Positions 8,035 to 17,721 of a stretch of 64,000 nt of DNA are shown here, piece after piece. The notes under the pieces were generated by a model that was not told where the DNA came from, searched no databases, and saw nothing but the letters and a program-made list of their open reading frames with translations. The stretch lies in contig NZ_JBLOUI010000004.1 in the NCBI RefSeq assembly GCF_047807365.1, forward strand, positions 1 to 64,000, read 5' to 3'. Within the stretch, counting starts at the first letter, position 1. Each line of letters starts with the position of its first letter. Both the position numbers and the translations under genes were made by a program. This DNA comes from Peptacetobacter sp900539645 (GTDB taxonomy: Bacteria; Bacillota; Clostridia; Peptostreptococcales; Peptostreptococcaceae).

Positions 8035-10485
8035 TTATTCTTCTGTTTCATCTTCTTCATCAGTAGTTATTTTTGCAATAGATACTATATTTACTTCTTC
8101 ATCTACATTCATAAGTTTAACACCGCTAGTTACTCTTCCAAATATAGATATTTCATTTACTTTGATTCTTATTAATACTCCATCAGAGTTTATTATCATC
8201 ATTTCATCGTCTTCAGCTACCATTTCAGCTCCGACTATTGAACCAGTTTTTTCAGATATATTATAAGTTTTTATACCTTTACCAGCTCTTATCTGACTTC
8301 TGTATTCTTCAAGATCAGTTCTCTTTCCAAATCCATTTTCACTTACTACAAGCATATCAGTACCTTCACTAGCTAAACTCATAGATACAACAGTATCTCC
8401 TTCGCCAAGTGTAATACCTTTAACACCCATAGCAGTTCTTCCCATATCTCTAACGTCTTTTTCAGAGAATCTTATAGACATACCATTTCTAGTTACAAGC
8501 ATAACATCCTGATCCCCATCAGTTAATTTAACTCCTATAACCTCGTCGCCTTCTTTAAGACCTATTGATATTAATCCAGATTTATTGATATTTTTGAAGT
8601 CACTTATCTTAGTCTTTTTAACCATACCCTTCTTAGTAGCTATTAGAAGGAATTTATTTTCTTCTTTACCATCTACATCTATTAGAGTTGCTATTTTTTC
8701 TCCAGGCCCAAGCTGAAGTAGATTAACTATTGCAGTTCCCTTAGCCTGTCTCTTTCCTTCTGGTATTTCATATGCATTTAATCTAAATACTCTACCTCTA
8801 TTAGTGAAGAATAATAATCTACTGTGAGTAGTTGTACTTATTAGGTGTTTTACGAAATCTTCTTCTCTTGTTGTAAGAGCAGATATTCCTCTTCCACCTC
8901 TCTTCTGGCTTCTGTAAGTATCAGCAGGAAGTCTTTTTATATATCCAAAGTGAGTAAGAGTTATAGCTATTTCTTCCTCATCTATAAGGTCTATAACATC
9001 TATTTCACCTTCAGCATGCTTAATTTCAGTTCTTCTTTCGTCAGTGTATTTATTTTTTATTTCTATTATTTCATCTTTAATTACTCCAAGTAATACTTCT
9101 TCGCTTGCAAGTATTTCTTTTAATTCAGCTATTTTTTTCATTAATTCGTCGTATTCAGCGTCTATTTTTTCTCTTTCTAATCCTGTAAGTCTGTTAAGTC
9201 TCATTTCAAGGATAGCCTGAGCCTGAATTTCTGTTAGACCGAATCTTTCAATTAATTTTTCTTTAGCTTCTGAAGAAGTTTTTGAAGATCTTATTGTTTC
9301 TATTACAGCATCTATATTATCTAGTGCTATTTTTAAACCTTCTAATATATGAGCTCTAGCTTCAGCTTTATTTAGCTCGTATTTAGTTCTTCTTGTTACA
9401 ACATCTTTCTGATGTTCTATGTAGTAGTGAAGAACTTCTTTAAGATTTAAACATTTTGGCTCTCCATTTACAAGTGCTATCATAATAACACTTATAGTTT
9501 CTTCCATCTGAGAATGTTTGTATAGATTGTTTAAGATGATGTTTGCATTTACATCTCTCTTAAGCTCTATAACTATTCTCATACCATTTCTATTACTTTC
9601 ATCTCTAAGGTCTGATATACCTTCAATTTTCTTATCTTTTACAAGTTCAGCTATTCTTTCAACTAATCTCGCTTTATTTACCTGGTATGGTATTTCTGTT
9701 ACAACTATCTGCTGTTTTCCTTTTGGAAGTTCTTCTATTTCAGCTCTAGCTCTAACTTTTATCTTACCTCTACCTGTTCTGTAGGCTTCTTTTATGCTTT
9801 CAGTTCCCATTATTATTGCACCAGTTGGGAAGTCTGGACCTTTTACATAAGCCATTAATTCTTCAACATCTGAGTCTGGTTTATCTATTAGATGAACTGT
9901 TGCATCTATTACCTCTCCTAAATTGTGAGGAGGTATAGATGTAGCCATACCAACTGCTATACCATTAGATCCATTTACTAATAAGTTAGGGAATCTTGCT
10001 GGTAACACTAATGGTTCTTTTAAAGATTCATCAAAGTTTGGTCCAAAGTCTACAGTTTCTTTATCTATATCTCTAAGTAATTCTAGTGATAATTTACTCA
10101 TTCTGGCTTCAGTATAACGCATCGCAGCTGGTGAATCCCCATCTACTGAACCAAAGTTCCCATGACCATCAACTAGAGGCACTCTTGTTGAGAAGTCCTG
10201 AGCCATTTTAACCATTGCCATATATACTGAACTATCACCATGTGGGTGGTACTTACCTAGAACGTCCCCGACAATACGGGCTGATTTTCTATATGGTTTA
10301 TCTGGAGAAAGATTTAATTCATTCATAGAATATAATATTCTTCTATGAACTGGTTTTAATCCATCTCTTACATCTGGAAGAGCACGCCCGACGATAACGC
10401 TCATTGAGTATTCTATGTAAGATTTTTTCATCTCACTAGCTATTTCTATCGGAAGTATTCTGCTAGTATTTTTTTCGTCCTGCAT
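8035..10485 (-). CDS. gyrA: DNA gyrase subunit A
   Basis: An 816-residue type IIA topoisomerase subunit: N-terminal breakage-reunion domain with the catalytic tyrosine in RYTEARMSK, a coiled-coil arm and a C-terminal beta-pinwheel with the GyrA box QKRGGRG. With GyrB it introduces negative supercoils. RBS AGGAGAGGAG lies in the 15-nt gap after gyrB. In the quinolone-resistance region HPHGDSSVYMAM the serine equivalent to E. coli Ser83 is kept (Ser85), but the usual acidic residue at E. coli position 87 is Met89 here. The C-terminus is acidic. Confidence 0.98.
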   Translation of the reverse strand: MQDEKNTSRILPIEIASEMKKSYIEYSMSVIVGRALPDVRDGLKPVHRRILYSMNELNLSPDKPYRKSARIVGDVLGKYHPHGDSSVYMAMVKMAQDFSTRVPLVDGHGNFGSVDGDSPAAMRYTEARMSKLSLELLRDIDKETVDFGPNFDESLKEPLVLPARFPNLLVNGSNGIAVGMATSIPPHNLGEVIDATVHLIDKPDSDVEELMAYVKGPDFPTGAIIMGTESIKEAYRTGRGKIKVRARAEIEELPKGKQQIVVTEIPYQVNKARLVERIAELVKDKKIEGISDLRDESNRNGMRIVIELKRDVNANIILNNLYKHSQMEETISVIMIALVNGEPKCLNLKEVLHYYIEHQKDVVTRRTKYELNKAEARAHILEGLKIALDNIDAVIETIRSSKTSSEAKEKLIERFGLTEIQAQAILEMRLNRLTGLEREKIDAEYDELMKKIAELKEILASEEVLLGVIKDEIIEIKNKYTDERRTEIKHAEGEIDVIDLIDEEEIAITLTHFGYIKRLPADTYRSQKRGGRGISALTTREEDFVKHLISTTTHSRLLFFTNRGRVFRLNAYEIPEGKRQAKGTAIVNLLQLGPGEKIATLIDVDGKEENKFLLIATKKGMVKKTKISDFKNINKSGLISIGLKEGDEVIGVKLTDGDQDVMLVTRNGMSIRFSEKDVRDMGRTAMGVKGITLGEGDTVVSMSLASEGTDMLVVSENGFGKRTDLEEYRSQIRAGKGIKTYNISEKTGSIVGAEMVAEDDEMMIINSDGVLIRIKVNEISIFGRVTSGVKLMNVDEEVNIVSIAKITTDEEDETEE

Positions 10486-10500
10486 TTTTTATCTCCTCTC

Positions 10501-12402
10501 CTATACGTCTAGATTTCTAACATATTTTGCATTTTCCTGTATGAATTCTCTTCTTGGAGCAACTTTATCTCCCATAAGCATAGAGAATATTTCATCAGCT
10601 ATTGCAGCATCTTCTATAGTAACCTGTAGAAGAGTTCTTGTTTCTGGGTTCATTGTTGTATCCCAAAGCTGTTCTGGGTTCATTTCCCCAAGCCCTTTAT
10701 ATCTCTGTATATCGTATTTATCTCTACCTATTTCATTAAGTAGGTCGTCTAATTCTTTATCTGAGTATACATAGTATTCTTTCTTCTGTTTAGTAACCTT
10801 GTATAGAGGTGGCTGTGCAGCATACACATATCCCTCTTCTATTAAAGGTCTCATATATCTGAAGAAGAATGTTAATAATAGTGTTCTGATGTGCGCACCA
10901 TCGACATCGGCATCGGTCATTATTATGATTTTATGATATCTAGCTTTTTCTAAATCAAAATCATTACCTATACCACATCCGTAAGCAGTTATCATATTTT
11001 TTATTTCATCAGAAGCTAATATTTTATCTAATCTTGATTTTTCAACATTTAAAATTTTACCTCTTAAAGGAAGTATCGCCTGAGTATTTCTATCTCTACC
11101 CTGTTTTGCAGAACCACCGGCAGAATCCCCTTCGACTAAGAATATTTCACTCTTAGACGGGTCTTTTTCTGAGCAGTCTGCAAGTTTTCCTGGTAGAGAA
11201 GTACTTTCAAGTACGCTTTTTCTTCTAGTTAATTCTCTTGCTCTCTTAGCCGCTTCTCTTGCTCTCTGTGCTCTTAAAGCTTTATCAACTATAACTTTTG
11301 CTGTATTTGGATTTTCTTCAAGGAATGATCCTAATTCTTCAACAGTAACTCCATCTACTATACCTCTCATGAAAGTATTACCAAGTTTTGTCTTAGTCTG
11401 ACCTTCAAACTGAGGATCTGGAAGTTTTACAGATACAACAGCTGTAAGACCTTCTCTTATATCTTCTCCTGAAAGATTAGAATCTTTATCTTTTAAAGCC
11501 CCATTTCTCTTAGCGTATTCATTTATAGTTTTTGTAAGAGCAGCTTTAAATCCTGCAAGGTGTGAACCACCTTCGTGAGTATTTATATTATTTGCAAATG
11601 AATATATATTTTCTGTATATCCATCTGTGTACTGCATAGCTATTTCAACTAAGCAATCATCTACTTTTTTATCTATATATACTATATCTTCGTGTATTCC
11701 TGTTCTAGATTTATTAAGGAATTTAACGTATTCAACAAGACCTCCTGTATAGTGGAAATCTCTATATTTTTCTTTACCTTCTCTTTTATCCTCAAATATT
11801 ATTTTTATTCCTTTATTTAAGAATGAAAGCTCTCTAAGTCTGTATTCAAGAGTATCGAAGCTAAACTCTATCTCATCAAAAATTTCTGCATCAGGCATAA
11901 ATGATATTATAGTACCTGTATGATCTGACTCTCCAACTACTTCTAACTTAGTCTGAGGATTTCCTTTTTTGTATTCCTGTCTATAAGCCTTTCCATCTCT
12001 GTGAACTTCAGCCACTAGCCATTCAGAAAGCGCATTAACAACAGAAACCCCAACACCGTGAAGACCTCCAGATACCTTGTATCCTCCACCGCCAAATTTA
12101 CCACCGGCATGAAGAACAGTAAGTACTGTTTCAAGAGTTGATAATCCAGTCTTTGGATGAACCTCTACTGGTATCCCCCTACCGTCATCTTCTACAGTTA
12201 TACTTCCATCTGCATTTATAGCAACATATATTTTTGAGCAATTTCCAGCAAGTGCCTCATCTATACTGTTGTCTACTACTTCGTACACTAAATGATGTAG
12301 TCCTCTAGGACCAGTTGATCCAATGTACATTCCAGGTCTTTTTCTAACGGCTTCTAAACCTTCAAGAACCTGAATTTGACTTGCACCGTATTCCTGTTTC
12401 AT
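10501..12402 (-). CDS. gyrB: DNA gyrase subunit B
   Basis: A 633-residue GyrB: GHKL ATPase domain (about residues 15-220; VDNSIDEALAG and GGGYKVSGGLHGVG), transducer domain, TOPRIM domain with EGDSAGGSAKQGRDR and the DADVDGAHIRTLL metal site, and a C-terminal tail ending near YVRNLDV. The TOPRIM PLRGKILNVEK segment is normal. Its ATG directly follows the recF stop, with RBS GGAGG inside recF. It forms an operon with yaaA, recF and gyrA. Confidence 0.98.
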   Translation of the reverse strand: MKQEYGASQIQVLEGLEAVRKRPGMYIGSTGPRGLHHLVYEVVDNSIDEALAGNCSKIYVAINADGSITVEDDGRGIPVEVHPKTGLSTLETVLTVLHAGGKFGGGGYKVSGGLHGVGVSVVNALSEWLVAEVHRDGKAYRQEYKKGNPQTKLEVVGESDHTGTIISFMPDAEIFDEIEFSFDTLEYRLRELSFLNKGIKIIFEDKREGKEKYRDFHYTGGLVEYVKFLNKSRTGIHEDIVYIDKKVDDCLVEIAMQYTDGYTENIYSFANNINTHEGGSHLAGFKAALTKTINEYAKRNGALKDKDSNLSGEDIREGLTAVVSVKLPDPQFEGQTKTKLGNTFMRGIVDGVTVEELGSFLEENPNTAKVIVDKALRAQRAREAAKRARELTRRKSVLESTSLPGKLADCSEKDPSKSEIFLVEGDSAGGSAKQGRDRNTQAILPLRGKILNVEKSRLDKILASDEIKNMITAYGCGIGNDFDLEKARYHKIIIMTDADVDGAHIRTLLLTFFFRYMRPLIEEGYVYAAQPPLYKVTKQKKEYYVYSDKELDDLLNEIGRDKYDIQRYKGLGEMNPEQLWDTTMNPETRTLLQVTIEDAAIADEIFSMLMGDKVAPRREFIQENAKYVRNLDV

Positions 12403-13509
12403 TTAATTTCCTCCATTCTCCGTTTTAACTACTTTTCCATTATCTATATAAAAAACTGTAGTATTATTCATATCTAGTACATTTTTATGTAGATACTCAG
12501 CAGTTGTAATAAACATTTGAACATCTTTTAGATTGTCGACTAAAAGCTTCTGCCTTTTTTCATCGAGTTCACTAAAAACATCGTCCAAAATCAGAAGTGG
12601 GTATTCTCCAACCTCTCTATTGATAAGCTCTATTTCAGATAATTTCAACGATATAGATGCAGTCCTCTGCTGCCCCTGAGAACCATAAAATCTAACATCT
12701 AGTCCATTTATCTGAATTAAAATATCGTCTTTATGAATCCCATATCCACTTATTCTCATATCTAAATCGTGTTTTCTCTTATCTTTTAAAATACTAAGAA
12801 ACTTATCTTTTACACTAGATTCCTCATCTAGTTGAATCTGACTTTTATAAATAACATTCAAATCCTCTTTATTATCTGTCAATCTAGAGTGCATATCTTT
12901 AGAAATTTCGGCAATTCTTTCAATAAATTTCTTTCTAAACATAAAAATTTTACTTCCATAATCTGCCAAACTCTCATCGTATACATCTAAGAGATTTAAA
13001 TCTGGATTTATATTTTTTAAAAGCTTGTTTCTATTCGCCAAAATTTTATTGTAACCAGTTAAAAGACCATAATATCCAGGCACAATCTGGCTTATTTCCC
13101 TATCTATAAAGCTTCTTCTTATTTTAGGACCATCTTTAACCAATCTCAAATCTTCAGGCGAAAAAATAACGACATTTATATTTCCCAAAAGCTCAGCTAA
13201 TTTTATAATAGGTATTTTATTTACCTTTATTCCTTTCTTAGCCTTATTTATAGCTATTTCAACCATTCCTTTTCTGTCATTTTTTTCATAACCACCTCCG
13301 ACATAGAGATTTTCTGTATTAAATTTAATAAGTTCTCTATCTCTATTTGTTCTAAATGATTTTCCAAATGCCAATAAGTAAATAGCTTCTGCTATATTGG
13401 TCTTTCCCTGACCATTAGAGCCTAGTAATAGGTTTATTCTATCGTTAAATTCGATATATAGCTTGTCGTAATTTCTATAATTAACCAATTGAAGATTTTT
13501 TAGTTTCAC
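12403..13509 (-). CDS. recF: DNA replication/repair protein RecF
   Basis: A 368-residue SMC-like ATPase: Walker A GSNGQGKTNIAEAI (about residues 30-43), signature YGSQGQQRTASISL (about 275-288) and Walker B LLILDDVFSELD. RecF loads RecA at gaps with RecO and RecR. It starts with GTG, preceded by GAGGAGAG within the end of the S4 gene, which lies 12 nt upstream, and is contiguous with gyrB. Confidence 0.96.
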   Translation of the reverse strand: MKLKNLQLVNYRNYDKLYIEFNDRINLLLGSNGQGKTNIAEAIYLLAFGKSFRTNRDRELIKFNTENLYVGGGYEKNDRKGMVEIAINKAKKGIKVNKIPIIKLAELLGNINVVIFSPEDLRLVKDGPKIRRSFIDREISQIVPGYYGLLTGYNKILANRNKLLKNINPDLNLLDVYDESLADYGSKIFMFRKKFIERIAEISKDMHSRLTDNKEDLNVIYKSQIQLDEESSVKDKFLSILKDKRKHDLDMRISGYGIHKDDILIQINGLDVRFYGSQGQQRTASISLKLSEIELINREVGEYPLLILDDVFSELDEKRQKLLVDNLKDVQMFITTAEYLHKNVLDMNNTTVFYIDNGKVVKTENGGN

Positions 13510-13521
13510 AAAAACTCTCCT

Positions 13522-13734
13522 CTATTCTGCTACAACTTTTATCATTTCGCCTTCAACCTCAATAACATCTCCGTCAAAAAGCTTTTTACCTCTTCTTGTT
13601 TCAATTTCTCCATTAACTTTTACAAGCTCTTCTGCTATAAGAAATTTAGCGTGCCCACCTGTAGATGCTATATCTGCAAGTTTAAGTGCTTGATCAAGTT
13701 TTATGTATTCAGAATCTATTTTGATTTCTATCAT
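13522..13734 (-). CDS. yaaA: S4 domain RNA-binding protein YaaA/YlmH-type small protein
   Basis: A 70-residue S4-like RNA-binding domain (LDQALKLADIASTGGHAK, then LVKVNGEIETRRGKKLFDGD). It is the small S4 protein usual between dnaN and recF in Bacillota; the role is thought to lie in ribosome assembly or RecF-related control but is not settled. It opens the yaaA-recF-gyrB-gyrA transcript, with its own promoter and RBS AAAGGAGG. Confidence 0.92.
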   Translation of the reverse strand: MIEIKIDSEYIKLDQALKLADIASTGGHAKFLIAEELVKVNGEIETRRGKKLFDGDVIEVEGEMIKVVAE

Positions 13735-13790
13735 ACTCGATCCTCCTTTAAAAAATATAAACGGTAAATCATAATATACCTAATTATATA

Positions 13791-13799
13791 ATTATACCA
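13791..13799 (-). promoter_or_regulatory. Extended -10 promoter for yaaA-recF-gyrB-gyrA
   Basis: TGGTATAAT on the minus strand, 57 nt before the S4 gene, matches the extended -10 TGnTATAAT. No strong -35 is present. Confidence 0.55.
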
Positions 13800-13947
13800 T
13801 ATTTTTAAAATTTATTCACTATTGACTAAAATAGCCTTGTTTATATATATTGCCCTTTAAACTCGATTTAATAGCCTTATAATTATATTTTTATATACTA
13901 CCTCGAGCCTGTTAATTATAAAACATATGTTCTTGAAATTTTTAAAA

Positions 13948-13990
13948 TAAAAGCAGCTAAAATAAATTAATTTTTTAGCTGCTTTTTATA
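13948..13990 (-). terminator. dnaN terminator
   Basis: A long stem AAGCAGCTAAAA/TTTTAGCTGCTT with T-rich tail, downstream of dnaN on the minus strand. It separates dnaN from the S4-recF-gyr transcript. Confidence 0.85.
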
Positions 13991-14011
13991 AACTTTGTAA
14001 AATTTTATTTA

Positions 14012-15118
14012 TTACATATTAGAAGACATTCTTACAGGAAGAAGTAGGTAAGTATAGTCTATTTCATCGACTGGTTTTACTATACAAGGATTTACATTTG
14101 TTGTAAATTCTATGTATATTTCTTCGCTGTCTATATATCTAAGACCTTCCATTAAATATCTTGAGTTGAAAGCTATATCTAAGTATTCTCCTTCAAGCTC
14201 TAACGCAACTTCTTCATAAACATTACCTCTGTCAGTATTTGAAGTTATAACCATTGCATCATCTCTTATAGATAATTTTATAAGGTTATTTCTTTCTGAC
14301 TGAGAAAGAAGTGATGCTCTTTCTATACTGTTTAAAAGTGCTTTTGATTTTAATTTTACTCTAGAATTATATTCTTTTGGAAGAAGTCTACTATAATCTA
14401 TAAAATCTCCTTCTAATAATCTAGTTACTACTTTTGTATCTCCTAGCATAAATACGGCATTTTTTTCAGAGAATCCTACATTTATGCTTCCTTCACCTGT
14501 CATTAAACTATTTATATCTACTAGTGTTTTTCCAGGTATTATAACTTTTATATCTTTTGTAAAGCTGTCTATAGGGCAACTTCTAACTGCTAATCTATAT
14601 CCATCTATAGCAACAAGACTTGCTTTTCCGTTTTCAGCTTCTAAAAGCTCTCCCATTAAAACAGGTTTTGTCTGATCCTGAGATATAGCAAAAGATGTCT
14701 GTTTTATCATATCTTTTAGTAATTCCTGAGGAATAGAATACATTTCACTTTCTTCTACATCTGAAAAGGCTGGATATTCTTCTGCTGAGTGTCCTTTTAT
14801 AGTAAATCTAGAATTTTCACAGTAGATATGTACGTTGTTATTTGCATCAGTTTCTATCTGAACAAATGAATCAGGTAATTTTCTAACTATGTCTCCAAAT
14901 AGTTTTGCATCAAGTACTATTTTTCCATCTTCTTCTATTTCAGATTGAACAAAAGTTTCTATTCTTATCTCTGCATCAGATCCAGTAAGTTTTAAAGCTC
15001 CATTCTCAGTTGATAATAGGATACCTTTTAATAGCTCTATTGTAGTTCTGCTGTTTATAGCTTTTTGAACTATACCTATCTTTTGAGATAAAATTTTCTG
15101 ATTGCATATAAGTTTCAT
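14012..15118 (-). CDS. dnaN: DNA polymerase III subunit beta (sliding clamp)
   Basis: A 368-residue clamp with the three repeated clamp domains and the usual MKLICNQKIL start and C-terminal LLPVRMSSNM. I start it at the ATG at 15118 because AAGGAGGA lies seven bases upstream; an in-frame ATG 45 nt earlier has no family support. It tethers PolC/DnaE and binds many replication and repair proteins. A 324-nt box-rich gap separates it from dnaA. Confidence 0.97.
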   Translation of the reverse strand: MKLICNQKILSQKIGIVQKAINSRTTIELLKGILLSTENGALKLTGSDAEIRIETFVQSEIEEDGKIVLDAKLFGDIVRKLPDSFVQIETDANNNVHIYCENSRFTIKGHSAEEYPAFSDVEESEMYSIPQELLKDMIKQTSFAISQDQTKPVLMGELLEAENGKASLVAIDGYRLAVRSCPIDSFTKDIKVIIPGKTLVDINSLMTGEGSINVGFSEKNAVFMLGDTKVVTRLLEGDFIDYSRLLPKEYNSRVKLKSKALLNSIERASLLSQSERNNLIKLSIRDDAMVITSNTDRGNVYEEVALELEGEYLDIAFNSRYLMEGLRYIDSEEIYIEFTTNVNPCIVKPVDEIDYTYLLLPVRMSSNM

Positions 15119-15442
15119 TTTTTTCCTCCTTAGTTGTTTTGTGGATATTTTTTTTACCCTCAAAACTAAATAAATATATAAGAAACTTAGTAGTAATAGT
15201 AGTAGGGGCTGTTATTAATGTTGATAATGTTAATAGATGTTTAAATTTCAATAAAAAAACCTGTAGATAGTTTGTTAATATCTCTCTTAATAATAGCTGA
15301 TTAAAATGTTGATAAAATATGGATAAAAGTTATTAACATTTTATTCTATATTTATCAACAAGAATAATGTTGATAGATTTTACCAACATCATTTATTAAA
15401 AATCTACTTTTATCTACTATAGCATCGTTTCGATATTTAATT
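15119..15442. other. Origin part 2 (dnaA-dnaN intergenic, DnaA-box-like sites)
   Basis: No gene. The 324-nt gap contains TGTGGATAT at 15140-15148 and several TGTTGATAA/TTATCAACA sites (15219-15227, 15307-15315, 15352-15360), with a near copy at 15369-15377. Two-part origins flanking dnaA are known in Bacillota including clostridia. Confidence 0.65.
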
Positions 15443-16792
15443 TTATCCTTTTAAATCATTTATTATTTTTTCAACCTTTAATTTTAGGTCTATGTTTTCT
15501 TTTAAGTCTTTACTTATCTTATCGCAAGCATGTATTACAGTAGTATGATCTCTTCCGCCAAACTCTTCTCCTATTTTAGGTAGAGAAAGATCTGTTAAAT
15601 CCCTAGATAAATACATTGCTATCTGTCTAGGATATGCTATTGCTCTAGTTCTTTTTTTAGAATTGAAGTCTTCCATTTTTATATCAAAAACTTCAGCGAC
15701 TTTTTCTTTGATTCTAACTACATTGATTTCAGATGTATTATAAGATACGATTATATCTTTTAATGCTTCAGTTGCTACTTCAAGAGAAACTTTCTTTTTA
15801 GTAAGTGAAGAATAGGCCATTACTCGAGTAAGTGCACCTTCAAGCTCTCTTATGTTGGATTTTACATTTTTAGCTATATAATCAGTTACCTCATCTGGAA
15901 CCTCAGTATTGTCCATCTGTGCTTTTTTTCTAAGTATTGCTATTCTAGTTTCAAAATCTGGTGGCTGAATATCAGTTATTAGACCCATTTCGAATCTAGA
16001 TCTAAGTCTTTCCTCTAGTGTAGGTATATCTTTTGGCGGTCTATCACTAGAGATTATTATCTGTTTGTTTGCTTCGTGAAGAGTATTAAATGTATGGAAG
16101 AATTCTTCCTGAGTTCTTTCTTTACCAGCTATAAACTGGACATCGTCTATTAAAAGAACATCTACATTTCTATACTTATTTCTAAATTCTTCGTTTTTAT
16201 CGTCCTTTATAGAGTTTACAAGCTCATTTGTAAATTTTTCAGAAGAAACATATACAACCTTTTGAGTGCTATCCGCTTCTAATATATGATGCCCAATAGC
16301 CTGCATAAGGTGAGTTTTACCAAGACCAACACCTCCATAAAGGAATAGAGGGTTGTAAGATTTTGCTGGAGATTCAGCTACTGCAACACATGCAGCATGG
16401 GCAAAACTATTACTGTTTCCTATAACAAAAGTATCAAAAGTATACTTTGGATTTAGATTGCTTTCATATTTAGTAGGAGCCTTTGGAGTTTTTGCTACAG
16501 AATCTTTAGGATTTGAATCCATCTCTTTTAGTATAGAATCCATTTCTTTTTCATTATCTAAAACTACTATTTTTATATCTTTAGCAGTTACTTCTTTTAC
16601 AACACCAGCAAGTATAGAGCTGTATCTGTTGTTTAAAATATCTTTATTAAAATCGCTGTTAGCACAAAGATATAATGTATCGTTGTGTAATAAAAGCGGC
16701 TTTACAGTAGCAAAAAATGCTTTAAAGGCTGCAGCTGAAACTTCACCTTTTAAAATTTGAAGTACTTTTTCCCACAGAGAATTGATGTCCAT
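15443..16792 (-). CDS. dnaA: Chromosomal replication initiator protein DnaA
   Basis: A 449-residue DnaA: domain I (about residues 1-80), linker, AAA+ domain III with Walker A GGVGLGKTHLMQAIGH and Walker B LLIDDVQFIAG, and domain IV with the box-binding signature FGGRDHTTVIHACDK. I choose the ATG at 16792 because GGAGGATAC lies eight bases upstream and MDINSLWEKV is the usual N-terminus. It opens the origin at the boxes on both sides of the gene. Confidence 0.98.
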   Translation of the reverse strand: MDINSLWEKVLQILKGEVSAAAFKAFFATVKPLLLHNDTLYLCANSDFNKDILNNRYSSILAGVVKEVTAKDIKIVVLDNEKEMDSILKEMDSNPKDSVAKTPKAPTKYESNLNPKYTFDTFVIGNSNSFAHAACVAVAESPAKSYNPLFLYGGVGLGKTHLMQAIGHHILEADSTQKVVYVSSEKFTNELVNSIKDDKNEEFRNKYRNVDVLLIDDVQFIAGKERTQEEFFHTFNTLHEANKQIIISSDRPPKDIPTLEERLRSRFEMGLITDIQPPDFETRIAILRKKAQMDNTEVPDEVTDYIAKNVKSNIRELEGALTRVMAYSSLTKKKVSLEVATEALKDIIVSYNTSEINVVRIKEKVAEVFDIKMEDFNSKKRTRAIAYPRQIAMYLSRDLTDLSLPKIGEEFGGRDHTTVIHACDKISKDLKENIDLKLKVEKIINDLKG

Positions 16793-17512
16793 ATTTGTAT
16801 CCTCCAATTTCCGTTGCTTAGTTTTCAACATTATTATCAACAAATTTTGTGTGGATATTAAAAAAATATATAATATGTTGATATTGCTGAAATATTGTTG
16901 ATAAATGTTATATAAAATAAAAAAATGGATGTGAGTAAAAAAATATAAACAATATTGTTTATATAGTTATAAAGATTTTAAACACATCTAAAATATTGAA
17001 ATAATAACGTTTTTTGATGAGCGATTAAAATTTATACACAGACATATCCACAGACTGTGCATAACTGTTGATATGTTAATAACATTTATCAACATAATTA
17101 ACAAGTATTATTATAATATCAAAATAACAATGAAACTTCAATAACTTATCCACAATATAAAATCTTAAAAAATATATTTTATCAACAAGTAAATTTTAGA
17201 AAAATTTATTTCATTTTTTATTGAAGAAAATGTTTATAAAAAAGGGGTTGAAAGCTGTCGGTGTATTTTGGTAATATAAAGGAAACTTTTAAATATTTGA
17301 GTTGAAATCTTATACAAATAAAAGAGGTAGATTTATAAGTGAAAAGTTATATTAAATAGATATATTAATATTGTAAAAATTCTTTAGTGTAACTTGAAAA
17401 ATTCGTTGACAACAACCATTAAAGTAATTATAATAATATGTGTTATGTTTACTTTGAGGGTAAAAGTATATTTTTTATAAATGGAAATTAATGTGAAAGG
17501 CGGTGCTATAGA
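16793..17512. other. Chromosomal origin oriC, main part (dnaA-rpmH intergenic)
   Basis: No protein gene in this 720-nt AT-rich gap. DnaA boxes fitting TTWTNCACA: TTATACACA 17032-17040, TTATGCACA (reverse) 17056-17064, TTATCCACA 17146-17154; one-mismatch ATATCCACA at 17044-17052 and (reverse) 16850-16858. There are also many TTATCAACA-type repeats (16834-16842, 16896-16904, 17086-17094, 17179-17187). The tight triple at 17032-17064 is the probable core. AT-rich tracts at 16860-16930 and 17155-17225 are candidate unwinding regions. Confidence 0.85.
17406..17434 (+). promoter_or_regulatory. rpmH promoter
   Basis: Consensus TTGACA (17406-17411), 17 bp, TATAAT (17429-17434), giving a leader of about 72 nt before rpmH. 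Confidence 0.85.
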
Positions 17513-17647
17513 ATGAAAAGAACTTATCAACCAAAGAAAAGACAGAGAAAAAAAGAACACGGATTCAGAAAAAGAATGAGATCTGCTAACGGAAGAAACG
17601 TGTTAAGAAGAAGAAGAGCTAAAGGAAGAAAGAGATTAACTCATTAA
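17513..17647 (+). CDS. rpmH: 50S ribosomal protein L34
   Basis: A 44-codon gene, MKRTYQPKKRQRKK at the start and RRRRAKGRKRLTH at the end, full length for L34. It is very basic and binds 23S rRNA in the large subunit. RBS AAAGGCGG lies about ten bases upstream. Position next to oriC and before rnpA is nearly universal. Confidence 0.98.
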   Translation: MKRTYQPKKRQRKKEHGFRKRMRSANGRNVLRRRRAKGRKRLTH

Positions 17648-17651
17648 TTAA

Positions 17652-17682
17652 AAAAGGCCGCTTATAGAGTGGCTTTTTTTGT
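17652..17682 (+). terminator. rpmH terminator or attenuator
   Basis: Stem GCCGCT/AGTGGC (one G-T pair) extended by AAG/CTT, followed by seven Ts. It probably lowers readthrough from the strong rpmH promoter into rnpA. Confidence 0.6.
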
Positions 17683-17721
17683 AAAATTTATCGAGTTAAA
17701 CTGTGTTTATTGGAGGAAATT

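Noticed and set aside
15006..15251. 81-codon open frame between dnaN and dnaA
   Set aside because: It overlaps the dnaN start and origin repeats, lacks a ribosome site and resembles no family.
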